Shown piece after piece: positions 10,050-22,197 of a stretch of 62,032 nucleotides of DNA; position 1 is the stretch's first letter; the number at the start of each line of letters is the position of its first letter. Under the pieces are notes generated by a model. It saw nothing but the letters and a program-made list of their open reading frames with translations, searched no databases and was not told where the DNA came from. The stretch spans positions 1 to 62,032 of the forward strand of contig MNCI01029357.1 of the NCBI GenBank assembly GCA_015680685.1, in the 5' to 3' direction. The DNA is from Gnetum montanum (Eukaryota; Streptophyta; Gnetopsida; Gnetales; Gnetaceae). Made by a program: the position numbers and the translations under genes.

Positions 10050-10550
10050 TCTCTTGAGTAAGAAGATAGGTGAAAATGCCATCGTACTAGTTGGATTTAG
10101 TGGGCACTTGTTTAGTTATAGCCCCAACAAAGAGGAGTTCATTAGGGAATTGATTTGAAAGTGAGCTCTCCTCCTCCTCTTTATTATCTGATCTCAACTG
10201 AGATAAGTGGTCAAAAATCATGTTCTCACTCCCCTTTCAATCTATCATAGTGAGATCAAATTCCTATAAGATCACCAGTCACCATATGACATAGGGGCTC
10301 ACCATTGGCTTATTCATCAAGAACCAAATTACACTATGGTTCATGTGCACAAACACCTTATACCCAAGCACATAGTACTTGAATTGTTTCAAGGAAAACA
10401 TCAATCTGTTCTTTCTTTGTTGTGATGTAGTTTAGCTATGCACCCATAATGCTTATGCTCCTGTAGTGGATGTAGTAATGACATTTCTAATCATCCAACT
10501 GCATAAGGACGGCTTCCAAGGCATAATTGAATGTTTCCATCATGATGTGG
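10050..10550 (-). pseudogene. RNase H region of Ty3 element 1, decayed
   Basis: Located between the RT and integrase blocks. Peptide similarity on the minus strand is weak, so the assignment rests mainly on position. RNase H removes template RNA during reverse transcription. Confidence 0.4.
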
Positions 10551-10879
10551 AAAGGCCTAAACCAGTCAAGTGCTCACAAAATTGGAGTTTCTATGAGCTT
10601 TTTCTTGAGTGGTTGGAATGCATGCTCACATTCCTCAATTAAAAAAACTAGATCATCCTTCTTTGTTAGCTCCACCAATGGTTTGATGATCTTAGAGAAA
10701 TTATTTATGAAGCATTGGTAGTATCTAGTGTGGTCAAAGAATGACCTTACATCTTTAACTATTTTGGTTTTTGGGTAATTTCATCGATGATCCTTATTTT
10801 TTAAAGGTCCACTTCAATCCCTTTCTCTAAAATTCTATATCCCAACACAATGCCTTCCTAAACCATCAAGTCAATTCTC

Positions 10880-11470
10880 TACCAGTTGAGGCTAAGGTTT
10901 GTCTCCATGGACCTTTCTAGCACTTGATCAAGATAGTCTAGGGCTTTCTCAAATGTAGCCCCATAAGTGGAGAAGTCATCCATGAAAACTTCCATCCCAC
11001 TAGTAATATACTATTGGAAAATGCTCAGGACAAGGCATTGAAATGTGGTAGGGGTGTTGCATAGGCCAAACAACATCTTTCTATATGTGAAAGTCCCCCA
11101 AGAACTTATGGATGTTGTTTTGGACTGATCTTTTGGTATGATCTGGATTTGGTTATAGAAACTATAACCATCTAGAAAGCTATTGTAACAATGCCCAAAA
11201 ATAGTATCCAACAACTAATCTACAAATGATAATGGAAAGTGATCCTTGTATGTTTCCATGTTCAATAGCTTGAAGTTGATGCAACCTCTTTATTTGTCAC
11301 CTTTCTTTGGCATTATCACTAGTGGACTAACCACTTATTATTTCCAATGGGATAGATAAACCATTCCTTGAGGAGTTGTTCAATCTCCTCTTTCATGATC
11401 TACTTCAATTTGGGGTTCAACCCCTACTATGACTACCTCTTTGTTTAATTGAAGAGTTTGTGTAAATGTG
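10880..11470 (-). pseudogene. Reverse transcriptase of Ty3 element 1, decayed
   Basis: Clear Ty3 RT blocks on the minus strand: a relic of the YSGYNQI block near 11150, then TFTYRKMLFGLCNTPTTFQC (about 11040-11100), then VFMDDFSTYG. The catalytic Asp-Asp pair is still encoded at 10975-10980. A stop interrupts the frame between the last two blocks. FGLCN plus FMDDFS is the form typical of Athila/Tat elements. The enzyme would copy the element RNA into DNA in cytoplasmic particles; this copy cannot. Confidence 0.85.
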
Positions 11471-12099
11471 ATGCTAGCATATCCTTGGATCAATTCCAGT
11501 TAGTTCATGATATTATCAAGCAAAGGTTGTTGGCCATTTTTTGTCCACCTCCAATAGCTTCTCTTTCTATGTAGAAGTAAGGTTTGCATTAATAATGATC
11601 AACTTATCATTTTTTAGGAAAGAATATTTCATTCTGGCTAGTAGAGTTTTTAACTCAAGGGACTCATGTTCAAAATTTTTAGGGATTTCCAACTCTCCCT
11701 AATTGGTTTCATCAGGTTCATTGAAGAGTTGGTGATGGATTTGCTCCATCTCATCCATGCCTTCAATGTAGGCACTTGTAAGGCTCTCAGTTTGTTCCAT
11801 GCATAGAGTTGAGCTACTTTCAGGTTCAATTGTTAACCAATAGGTGTCCTATTTTGTGGCTACTACATACAGGCATCTTTGGATTTATGTTACATTGGCA
11901 TATTGCCTACATGCTATGATTGTTATGTTTTTTATTGTACATAATTTCTACATGTAGTGGTACCTTATGTCACTATACATGATGTATGGAACATATTTCA
12001 TCTCAATCTTTTCAAAATCAATTTCCTTAGAAATTTCCAAGGAGAGGTCTTTGGCTTTCAACCATACATCCATTGTACTTCCAAGCCCTTCTAATGATG

Positions 12100-12350
12100 A
12101 TTGGGAAGTCTCCCTTGTAATTTTGTACTCAAATTACCAAGAAGTCAGTAAGATAGGATCCTTCTCCAAAACTTTTGATCATAATGTCCTACCCTAATCC
12201 CAAGGAAATGGTGATGGATTGATTTGCTATCTCAAGACAAATGTTGCTCTTCTTAAGAGGAGGAAAGCTCTAGGCCTTGTACATTTTATGAGAGATCAAG
12301 TTTATACCAGAACTTAAGTCTAGAAGAGCTTTACAAGGCTCATTCCCATT
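12100..12350 (-). pseudogene. Aspartic protease region of Ty3 element 1, decayed
   Basis: The minus strand encodes ALLDLSSGINLISHKMY, which matches the retroelement protease motif form (D-L/T-G/S-A/S) with its following hydrophobic block. It lies between gag and RT as expected. Stops follow shortly. The protease would process Gag-Pol. Confidence 0.6.
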
Positions 12351-13099
12351 GATTTATAAGTAAAATAGGGGACTAATAGGATTAGATCTTTTTGTTGGAA
12401 GATGCTTAGACTTTATCCAATCTGTGACTGCATGGGTTAACATTATAGTATGTACTTTAAGAGGTGTTTGGTTTGAAGTAATTTTGAATGATGTTGCAGA
12501 GGAGGAAGGAGAAGCAGGGTCATCAGTTGTAGGTATCTATGAGGGGTCAGAAGAATTGTTGGTTTAGAAGAAATGCCTTTTTCAAGGTCTATTCTTTGAA
12601 CCACTTAGCTGTGGATCTGGCTATAAGTTAATAGCCCTTATGGCATTTCTTTGCTATGGTTGGGTTGGCATTTTTCTCTACATGAATGAAGCTGGTGGCA
12701 ACTAAGTTGAGGGTGGCAGTATAGGTGTAGAAGGATGAGGAAGGTAGAAAGGAAATTTGGAGTTTCCTCTTGAAGCTTGAGCCTTGTAGTACTTAAGATG
12801 GTAGTAGTGATGCTAAAAATAGATGTGACTAGAAGAGTCACATAGAGAAATGGGTTGTTAAACATAGTACCCATAGCAATCTAGTTGTCAATAAGGATAC
12901 TACCACCTTGTTGGTAGCATCCCCCACAATTATGGGTGTTTCCACTAGTAGTACTAGTCATGACGTTGAGGTAGAGCTTCACTCAGATAATAAGCTTGTT
13001 GGTCGAACTAGCTATAGTTTCCTTAAGGATAAGACAACTCCCTACATGCTTAAGTTTTACCAATCTAGGATTCAACGAATACATCCCAAACTCCTACAA

Positions 13100-14974
13100 G
13101 TGCAACACAATGGAACAACATCCCTTAAGATACTCATATTGGTAGATGTCACACCCACCATCATCATCTATCTCAAAATCAACAACCTCTTCAATAACAA
13201 TAACTTTGCCCTTACCTCTTTGATGGGCATGTTCAGCTTCCTTCATTCTTCTTTAGTCAGGATCACTACCTTGCTCTTTGGATTATTTTGCAATTCTAAC
13301 AATAGTTTAGAACTTTTCATTCAAAGAGTTCCATATTTTTTCTAACTTAGCCAATATTTCAGAAATAGAATTTTGTACTAACAACACATTATGTTTCACC
13401 ACTTCATCAAGTGGTGCCTTCTCATTGTTGTCACAAAACTATACCTCCCCTTTGTGGATGAAAGGATCTCAATTGTACATCTCCACATTTTTCTTTTCCT
13501 TAACTCTCATTCTTCTTTGACTACCCAACTCAATCAACCTTTGGATTTGATGGGCTCTTAACTCTAAAAGTCTCCCTTGGGCATAGACTCCAAGGATTCT
13601 CCTTGTTTCTTTTCAAAGCCCATCTATGATATTGCAAAGTTGCTCCTATTGAGAAAAGCCATGTCTTGGGCATTTGTACAATAGAGAGTAATATCTTCCC
13701 ATGGTTGCATCTAAGGATTCATGTGTTCCTTGCCTCCACCATTAGATCTACTTCCTAAAATTAGACACTTGGGAGTACGTTTGATACTTTTCATTAAAGA
13801 GTTTAAGCATTGTATTCCATTACTCAATTGATTCCAATTCTAAGGACCACTACCAGCTTTTAGCCTCCTTAATGAGCATCCTATGGAATAGCTTAAATTT
13901 TGGCCATTTGTTCTCCACATTTTGTAAGGCACAGACATCATGAAAGACTTAGATATTATTTTGTGGATTAGAATTGTATTGCCCTTAGAACTTAGGGATA
14001 TTTTTCATGTTCAACCATTTGATTTAGTTGTCTTTCACATGCCTTGTTGGAATTCTCATGGCCCTCATCATAGTCATAGCCCCTATGATGACCATGATGC
14101 CTATGATGCCTCTGCTATCCCTTCATTCAAGGTGATGGGCCTCCCTTGATTTTCCATGCCCCTAGTCTCTATTATTCCAATGGGGCCTATGATCATTTCT
14201 ATCATGTTGGTCACCTCCATCACAATATCATCCTATATGGTTTTAATTAGAGTAATAAGAGGAAGAAAATGAAGATGATGAAGGTGAAGAGGAAGGAGGA
14301 CTAGCACCAGAATGATGCCTACTATTCCCTCTTCATTGGTCATAGCCATGATCATCATGTTTATCTTTATCATGGTGCTTGTCCAAGTTCTTGCCTTGAT
14401 TTCCTTCTTTGGAGCCCCTATGGTAATGGGACCCATTCTTCTTTAAACTAGCATTATTTATAGTGGACTGTAAATTTTAGTTAAGGCCCCTTTTATCAAA
14501 GAAAATGGAAGGAGAGTTAGTGAATTGAGAATCCCCTAAGAAGGGATTCTCTCTTTTCTTTTCGCCTAATAGGAACAAAGGTTTTGTGAACCATTTCCTC
14601 TTTTATGCCTCGTAATGAGCCTCCTATTGCCAATCTTTCTTTTGTTATGCCTTAGTGGGATGATAATCTCAGTAGTCATGATCTTGCACAACATATTTAG
14701 CATTGAGCCCTACAATGCCCAATTTCATGAGAGTGTGGAGTAGCATCATAGGAACTAATCAATTTGATGGAAACATAATGTTACCATCCATGTCATTCCA
14801 ATTCATTTATTCATCCTGGTGTAGGATGAAGGTAAATTCTAGAACATATTCATTTGGATGTGTAGATATCACTTTGCATTGTAAGGGCATAGTTGGTTTC
14901 AGGCCTTCACATCTTTGCTCATTGAAACTACCTTCATATGGTAGTGAAGAATCTCCCGTATGAGGAGAAGTAAT
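13100..14974 (-). pseudogene. gag of Ty3 element 1, decayed
   Basis: Gag is the structural protein of the virus-like particle. Its sequence parallels gag of element 3: after the 5' LTR both start with the same peptide context, but here the start codon is ATT (14972-14974) where element 3 has ATG. A shared block (AKYVVQDHDY-like) lies near 14690. Near 13130-13160 both have a degenerate zinc knuckle, CDIYQYE..KG, in place of C-x2-C-x3-H-x4-C. There are several in-frame stops. Confidence 0.65.
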
Positions 14975-15101
14975 ATTAGATCAAAAGAAAATAGTGTCAT
15001 TTTTTTGTTATTATTATTTTTCTAAATGATATCAACTATAGGGTTTGTTACAACATCATTATATAATATCACTAACTTCTAGGTAGCACACGTAGCTAAT
15101 T

Positions 15102-15118
15102 AAAGTCCCCAATAAGAG
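15102..15118 (-). other. Primer-binding site of Ty3 element 1 (tRNA-Asp type, decayed)
   Basis: Directly after the 5' LTR the minus strand reads TTGCTCTTATTGGGGA. This aligns, with a small gap and mostly C-to-T or G-to-A changes, with the tRNA-Asp complementary site TTGGCGCCGTTGCCGGGGA of Athila/Tat elements. Confidence 0.45.
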
Positions 15119-15950
15119 CAATGAGCAATCCCTACACCCAACCATACAAATCATTAGCATTCACTAAGAGATTTGGTCAAATTTTGTAGAATTTAGCTCT
15201 CTAAGTATACTAGATCTAGGTAGTGAATCTAATAGACATAATTGTTGTTTTCTCAGTTTCACTTGTGAATTGCTAAGGTATGGTTAAGTGTAACTAAGGA
15301 ATATGATTTTTATCATTTTACGTTTTTTATTTGATTCATGAAAGAGATAAAAATAAAGTAATTAAATTTTTAATCAATCTAATAACTAACTAATGCTTAG
15401 CTAATTCTAACATAAGCATCCATTTCCACTATTCGTACACATCTTGAACATGTTGTAATTCTACTGAGTTACCAAGCATAAGTGCTACTAGGATTACCAA
15501 ATGTTAACATATTATTGAAGTGTTCATACTTATGTACATTAATTAATTACTACGAATTAATGGCTTAAATATATTAAAGTAAGTTGCATGGATAATAAAT
15601 GCGTGAAGTAAACATTAAGCTAAGTCCAAGTGCTACAAGGTTTATTAAGAAAGCTCATCTTTATTATCATTCACATTGAGATGCTCATGTACATCAGTTC
15701 TTGAATAAAAATTCGTACACTTCTCAACTTCTATTGTGGGCGCTTAGAAAATATTCTAACTTTGGGAAGATAAAATTGCAAGAGTTTGGTTAACAACTAA
15801 TGATCGAATGCTATAAATGTGGCTAGTGTGTGCATTTATATAGGGGAAACAAGACACCACATTGATGCATATTTGTGTACGCAAAAAATCACATGTCAAC
15901 ATGATCACACCAATGGGATCACATCGATGTAGTCAAACTACAACTCATCA
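15119..15950 (-). repeat. 5' LTR of Ty3 element 1 (832 bp)
   Basis: Pairs with 5270-5841. On the minus strand it starts TGATGAGTTGTAGTTTG, has an ACATCGATGT palindrome and ATGTCAACATGATC-type repeats (15891-15936), then a TATA box (15835-15842), and ends with TCATTG where TCATCA is expected. The 5-bp target duplication agtgc follows at 15951. Confidence 0.85.
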
Positions 15951-15955
15951 AGTGC
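15951..15955. repeat. Target site duplication of Ty3 element 1, right copy
   Basis: agtgc, identical to 5265-5269. Confidence 0.85.
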
Positions 15956-16690
15956 TAATGGTACAATTATAGGTTTCAACTTATGGTCAATCCATATATC
16001 CATGAAGACTAAAGCTACAAACTTAACACAAGGAGCATCCCATTAACTATAGATTATTTTTGGTAGTTGCTTTGCTAGCCTTTCCATTTAGTGCTGGTGC
16101 AAGGTATTTTTCTCTTTGTTTTGTATTTTATATCTAGGCAATGAAAGGGTTTTGGTATGTTATTTAGGGTTTTTGATTATAGTGTTGTACCTTTGATCTC
16201 TAGTGTACATATATTTATTTATATAATAGTATACACTTTCTGGAGGTTGTCCCTAAAATATATTATTAAAAGAAATAAGTGAATTTATTATCATCATTAC
16301 CTCACTTCAAAATGATAATCTTCAAGGTAAAAAGAGAATAGCATAATGTACAATCCACAAAATAAAGTAAGTACTACTTTCCAATCAACCCATCCCATCT
16401 AGATAGATTGCCTAAGCTAGTGAGCTACTACTATGACTATTTTAGTATTCTCTCATGTATATTACCTCACCTAAACATTTATACTAACCATTTGGCTAGC
16501 AATGTTTACAAAATTTGTAAAATTTTATTATTTTAACCATTGCCAAGTAATCACAATTTTAATATGATCAAATAAAATTAAAGTTAAAAAACACCCTATA
16601 TGATTAAATATGATTAAATTCAAAAACTACAACCATGTACAGATCAAATTTTATGCAACTATAACTTGAGATGGCAAGGGGTTTGGCAAT
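15956..16690. other. AT-rich flank, possible LINE tail remnant
   Basis: No gene. The stretch 16050-16260 has a T/G-rich open reading that resembles the 3' end of some plant LINEs, but I cannot support a boundary. Confidence 0.3.
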
Positions 16691-17839
16691 GAGGATTTTT
16701 ACATTGAGGATTTATGCCATGAGTGTTTCAACATCAATTTAATATAAGACAACAATAAGGATAGTTCTTGGCAAGGTCTATTGATTGGTATTTTATGAAA
16801 GAAGATTTGTTACTAAAGTCATTAAGTGGCTTGCCAAAAAAAATTTGAAAATTTTATCATGGTATTATCATAGGGTACACAAAAAATATTTAATTACAAT
16901 TGCTCTCAAAGAAATATTAGTTCCATAATGAGATAATGTGATTAGAATAAGGGAACTATTGGATGAAATCAATGGACAAAATAGCAAAATTCTTTGAAGG
17001 TTATAAGCCATTGAAGAGAAGATTAATAGGAAAAAGAAGACTAATGTTTTTCCAAAGGGGAACCAACATGTTTTGCAGAAATTAGTAAAACTTGAAGCTC
17101 AGTTGGACGAAAATAAAAATGAATCTAACTTTAAAGGAAGATAGAAAAATATGGTATATGCAATAATAGAAGATTTGAATGAGCAAGATAAAAAATGGGC
17201 AAAGGAAAAATTTACAATTTGTAGGTATCCTAAAGGAAAAGGGTGAAAAATGAAAATTTATTTAAGAAAGTTGAAAAAATTATGGATGATATGCATATAA
17301 CTTCTCTAAACATTAATGAAGTCTTTATGGTGCTACATGTATGACATGAAAAGCCCTGACATGTAATTGTTAAGTTTCATGATGTAAAAGATATAGTACA
17401 TATTTGAAGACCTTGAAGCTACTTGAAGCAAACTGAGAATGATAAAATCATTTGGCTAAATAAGGATCTTACTCAAAAGGGACTTGTAGAAAGGGTTGAA
17501 TAAGGGAAAAATATTAAGACAATTCACGAATAGGGTTTTGTGGCATACCTAAACACTAACAACATGATAGGAGTTACAAATAAGTAGTATTCCAAAAATT
17601 ATTCAAAAAGCATATAAGCCCCATAAGATGTGGAATTTTTAACATAGATGGAGGAATTGCAAATGAAGTTATTTCATTTATAGTATTAGCTTCTTTGATA
17701 GCTTTGATATTTTTGATTTTCTTGAAACTTGGAAAAATGGTGGTTTTGTAGATTTTATAATTTTAGATTTATTTAATTTATTTTAAGAAATACAAAAATG
17801 GGGAAAAGAGGAAGGCCTTTTGGTAGCATTTCAGTGTTA
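16690..17839 (+). pseudogene. LINE-A, 5' part: ORF1-like region and endonuclease start
   Basis: Plus-strand reading with shifts and stops. About 17040-17600 is charge-rich. It includes a block of the LINE ORF1 C-terminal type: HVIVKFHDVKDIVHI near 17360, then IIWLNEDLTQKGLVERVE at about 17450-17505. At about 17630-17780 the apurinic-type endonuclease begins with FNIDGGIANE and the catalytic-Glu block ETWKNGG. The next block, GRPFGSISVLV, runs into Ty3 element 2 at 17845, and the endonuclease resumes at 26774. The 5' boundary is not defined. Confidence 0.6.
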
Positions 17840-17844
17840 GTAAG
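17840..17844. repeat. Target site duplication of Ty3 element 2 (gtaag)
   Basis: gtaag before the left LTR, repeated exactly at 26769-26773. Confidence 0.9.
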
Positions 17845-18709
17845 TGATGAGTGGCTAGGTACCTCTACACTCAACCATACGAATACGAGCATTCATGCAT
17901 GATCCGGTTGAACTCTGTAGATGGACTAGTTGTGGTATCTAGATAGTTACATGTTGATCATAGTTCAATGTCTTCCAACTAGGACTAGTATTTGCTTTGT
18001 CATGTATGGTTTAGTCCAAAGTGAGGTGAATGATGTGATCCTAACTAGTGCTACTCCTAGAGACAATCGAAAATAACCTTGTTTTAAGCTAATAGGGAAT
18101 GAGAAGAAAAATCTAAACTAGTCTAAGTGTGATGAGCATCCATCATTAATCATCCGTACTCATCTTGGACCCTGTGTACTACTTTTGGGATTACTAAGTG
18201 CACGTTACTTGAGCACTCCTAGATACACTACTAGGTTACCAAGTAGTTACACTTAAATGTTCGTGATTAATTCATACTCATTCCGCATTTACAACATGAA
18301 ATGTAACTGATAATAAGGTAAATATGAACTAAAGAAAAAAATAAATAAAAATTAACAATTAAAGTAATTAAGAGCTAACTGGATGTTGCAATGATGGAGT
18401 AATCTCGATCTTTATTGACGGTCATGTACATGTCCAAGTACATCACACTCAAAGAAAGGTTCCATACAATTACAATCATGACATTGCAGGCATGCACTAG
18501 GGAAAGAATTGAAATGAATTAAAAACTAACAAAAAGACTCTACTCTAATACTTACTGGCTCCCCCCTTTTCCTGTGCACTTGAATGTGGTATTTATAGGC
18601 TTACACAGGACCCACAATATCGTGTATTTGATATCGTTATCTATGCTACGATATCGTGTACCCAATATCAAGGATATGATATCAAGGCCTGGCAAAATAC
18701 AATTCATCA
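17845..18709 (-). repeat. 3' LTR of Ty3 element 2 (865 bp)
   Basis: Pairs with 25905-26768. Five GATATC/AATATC hexamers at 18616, 18630, 18650, 18664 and 18678 lie upstream (on the minus strand) of the TATA box TATAAATA at 18590-18597. Confidence 0.95.
18616..18683 (-). promoter_or_regulatory. Array of GATATC palindromes upstream of LTR TATA box
   Basis: The hexamers GATATC or AATATC occur five times with start spacings of 14, 20, 14 and 14 bases, ending 19 bases from the TATA box. Regular spacing next to the TATA box suggests binding sites for a palindrome-recognising factor. That is an inference from position and from recurrence in element 3. Confidence 0.5.
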
Positions 18710-18723
18710 TACCCCCATGACTG
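18710..18723 (-). other. Polypurine tract of Ty3 element 2
   Basis: The minus strand reads CAGTCATGGGGGTA directly before the 3' LTR. Same as element 1 but for two bases upstream of the G run. Confidence 0.75.
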
Positions 18724-18899
18724 AATAACAACTCATCCTCAAGTTAGAAAAAATGAGAATAAGTTCAATTGATTACATAGTGGATAGGTATGGGATTATT
18801 TGACTAACTAAAAATTACTCATGCGGTAGTGTGGAATTGAACAAAACAAAATTGAAACACATACATAGAATTGACAAAAGACAAAATTGATTGGACTCA

Positions 18900-20690
18900 T
18901 GTGGTTCTTGGTGGTGGTGGTTCCTCCATGGGTCTCTTCCCCTTATCTTGTGCTCTAGGTTTTGGAAATTGATGTCTTTGAAGGAGTGCTTGGAGCTTTT
19001 CTTCTTCGGTTCAGGGATCTTGTTTCATCCATGCTGATGCTCCAATGTTTGATGGAGTCGGCACCTCCCATGAACACGATAGTTGTGGAAACATCTGGTT
19101 GGCCTTGATATACCAAGCCACAAATAGCCGTTCTTCTTCTTCATAGGCTCTATTTTTATCCTTGTATTCTTGATAGTCTGTGAGCCATCGAGCCAAATCG
19201 GCCATGACATCCTTCTATCCTTGGTAGCTAGTTTTAACTGCCTCTAATTCAGAACTTACCACTTCTAATTTCTACAGTATTTTCTTGTGTTCAGCAAATT
19301 ATGTTTCATACTTTGTGTAGGTGGTTGATACCTGCTTTTCCAATTTTGTTCTTGACCATCTTGCTATCAACATGGTCAAGTTGACATACTGCAGGTTTGC
19401 TAGCTCCATGTATTCTGTAAGATCTTGTATTTGCAGGTCCCAACTTTTGAGTTCTACTTCGTGGGAAAATGCATAGCTATCCAATATGGCCTACCAATCA
19501 GTGTTTTGAGAATTGAGGATGTTAATGTGGGCTTTGGCCATATGGATTTATTTTTCAATCACTTGCTTGCACATCCCCACCTGGTCTCTAAAGTGTTCCT
19601 TGAGTTTTTCATGTCGCTTAGTCTTGTTCTACCATGTGCTTATTTCAATTGCCATCTTTTGATGGATTACACATGCATCCTCCATTGAGAGGTTTCTATT
19701 TTCTCTAGCCAAGTGATCCATGTCCTAGTTGATCTTTATTAATTATTTCCATAACTGCTAAAAATTTTCTTCCAGAACAATTTTTTGTTTTTCCACTATA
19801 GTCAACTAGAGATTGTCAGTGGAAAGCTATTTATTTTTCTCTTGTAAGGCCTTAAGTGCTTTAGCATGTGCATTTGTTTGAGCTTGTGCCTTGGAAGCAT
19901 CCCAATCTACCTTCTCTATTTCCTCCATCTCTCTTTTATTCTTTGCCAATAACTTATTCAGTTGCACTATCCAGAAGAAATCTAGCTAGTTTGTAGGGAT
20001 GAATTGGAACAAATCTCACTGTGTAGCTTATAGGGAGACAAGCTTTTCTTGGAGTCTTTTTAACTCTTCTGTTGCATGCTTAGCCCTAACCTCTACCATG
20101 AATAGCTTCCCTTTTGTGGAGATGAGGTCTAATTGAGTTACTGTGACATCTTGAGGAATGTCAAACAGGGACATCATCACTTGTCCTATCTATAGAAACC
20201 GATCTAGAACATCCTCATGCTCTGTAGGAGTCATTGAGGGACTAGCCAATGTTTGAGCATCATGTGCTCCTATAAAATCTATTGGTGGCACAAAAGGGAC
20301 ATTAAATGATCATTTTATATGGTTTGTGAGCACTTCTACTACTCCCGCTACATCTTGGTGTTGCATGACCACTACTATGGCACCTTCACTAGTTTCTATT
20401 TGTACCTAAAAAGATGTGGCATTTCCAAATATCTTTTGTGACTAGTGTAATTACCCTCCTCCTATTTGAATTGATACCTCACCTTGTACATGATTAATTG
20501 AGACCATGGATTGTACGACATCATTGATGACCCTAAAGAGATTGGCATCATCACAGCTTCCCCAACTAACCATTTCAACGATGGCCATGGGATGACTCAT
20601 TGATAGTTGATAGTCCTACGGTAGTGGTGGTGGTTGGTCTTACTAGCCTATGTTGGGCTCTGCTTCTTGTTGTTGACTAGGCCTTGTGCT
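18900..20690 (-). pseudogene. Extra 3' region of Ty3 element 2, charged helical peptide
   Basis: The minus-strand frames contain charge-rich, probably coiled-coil peptide, for example at 19205-19011 (DYQEYKDKNRAYEEEERLFV, then a Trp-rich tail) and at 19484-19299 (VELKSWDLQIQDLTEYMELA). Stops and shifts separate the pieces. The same region exists, more decayed, in element 1 (6080-7990), so it is a property of the family. It follows the ORF at 20708-21687 and may have been one protein with it. No enzymatic motif was seen. Confidence 0.5.
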
Positions 20691-20707
20691 TGGAAGTTGG
20701 CTAGGCC

Positions 20708-21687
20708 TTATAGTTTGAGGTGTAGTGGCCTCACCATCTGTTCTTGTTCAGGCTCCAATGTCTCACCAACACTTTTTCTTAGGGTTGGTGGCTTCAACAA
20801 TTCAACAAATGAAGCATTTTGGGCCTTCCTAGGGATGTCATTGGTGTACCCTAGAATTCCAGCATGTTGGCATAGCTTCCTGATGAGATAGGGGAAGGGC
20901 AATGTGAACTTCCCCATCTTATGTTCTTCAAATAGCCTTAAAATTTCTGTAAGATATAGATGGGGTAGGTTGGCATTATCCTTACCCATCAAGATGGCAC
21001 TTCCTGTAGCTGCATATATAAAAATTTTGTTTAAACCTTTTGTGGGGATAATGTGATATGTGCCGATTTTAAAGTGGATTCTCTCTTCAAGCGTCAACTC
21101 TCCATATACTTTGTCTTCCTTGTCGTATACCCTTTTCAACCATATCTTCTGTGCATTAGCATTGGAATGAGTGGACAAGTGAGCAACATTTGGCCTTGTA
21201 TTCGGAAGATTCAACACCTTTGAAATGGATTTGTCCAAGAAATCAATAGAAACACCACCAATATCAAGCGTGGTGCCTTCTTATTTATTGTGCCAAAATT
21301 GGTATGTCTTTCCCTGGTACCAATTGTGAATTTTAGAGAGAATACGCCACACTGGGGACCCTTTAAGTTGGTCCATAACTACTTCGGGAGCAAACTCAAT
21401 GAAAGGTCCAAAGTTGAGTTCCATAATCACAACTACTAATGTGGACCTTTCATGAATTTCTTGAACACATTCTAAAGACAACGTGAGATGTTGTCCCTAT
21501 TTAGGTGCTCGGTCGTCTCCTCCTTCGGCATGTTTTGATTGCACAGTAATGGGAGGTCCCTTATGGATGTTGAATGATTGTGCCTCTTATTCTGTACATT
21601 CCTTGAGAGATGCATGACCTCTACCTCTCCTTGGCCATTTGGATGCACCTTGAGAGGGTCCTCCTTGCTGTCTCTTTTAAGGGCCAT
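20708..21687 (-). pseudogene. Extra ORF of Ty3 element 2, function unknown
   Basis: Starts at ATG 21687 (MALKRDSKEDPL), shifts frame near 21475, has a stop at 21281-21283, then stays open to 20708 (the last 176 codons are uninterrupted). The C-terminal half reads like a compact globular domain (KIWLKRVYDKEDKVYGELT, later FPYLIRKLCQHAGI). It recalls the 'putative plant transposon protein' type domains found in plant retroelements; that resemblance is from memory and unverified. A splice-acceptor-like tgtcattatag directly precedes the ATG. It sits about 500 bases downstream of the internal TATA/GATATC module, suggesting its own transcript. Element 1 shows no clear counterpart of this half. Confidence 0.5.
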
Positions 21688-21993
21688 CTATAATGACACG
21701 GAATGACTATTAGTAAGGTTATCTATAAAATTTGATTTATACCTTACTCCTTTCCTAAATAGATTCATTTCTTGCTTAGTGTGATTTAGAGCTAGATATT
21801 TTCACAAAAGTTCCCCTAAAATTTTCGAGATTGGGCCCCATTTTGATTACGTGATTCCAAAAAATAATCTTCATGGTATGTGTAAAGAGATAATTAATTT
21901 GGCAATCGTTTCTAGTAATTTTAAGGTCATGTACCCTTATGATATTCTTTGAGCAACAATATATTTCAAAAAAACTATATGCAAATTGGAATG

Positions 21994-22010
21994 TACCCTT
22001 CCCCCATGAC
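21994..22010 (-). other. Internal polypurine-tract-like sequence
   Basis: The minus strand reads GTCATGGGGGAAGGGTA, matching the terminal tract GTCATGGGGGTA with a GAAG insertion. It lies between the internal TATA box and the extra ORF. It could be a central polypurine tract or a chance G-run. Confidence 0.4.
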
Positions 22011-22197
22011 TAAGTTAAACACTCTAGGTTTAAGCAGGTTCGAGCAGAACAAGAATCGAAGCATTAATGAGCAAGTTAAGGATGATTGAATGGTGGGTGT
22101 GCAATCTTGAAAATTCGTGGAAGAAAATTTCAACAACTCCCCTCACATGAATAGTGAAGAATGACATTGACATGCATGGGGAGGTCCATATATATAC

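Larger units (their letters stand above)
5270..15950 (-). mobile_element. Ty3 element 1, Athila/Tat-like LTR retrotransposon, decayed
   Basis: Order on the minus strand: 5' LTR (15119-15950), primer-binding site, gag, protease, reverse transcriptase, RNase H and integrase, then an internal promoter-like module, an extra 3' ORF region, polypurine tract and 3' LTR (5270-5841). Termini are TGATGA...TCATCA with a perfect 5-bp target duplication. The Athila/Tat assignment rests on the protease context (a DL-S-INLI-type motif), the RT motifs FGLCN and VFMDDFS, and a tRNA-Asp-type primer site. All frames are broken by stops and shifts. It is inserted in unannotated intergenic sequence. Confidence 0.9.
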
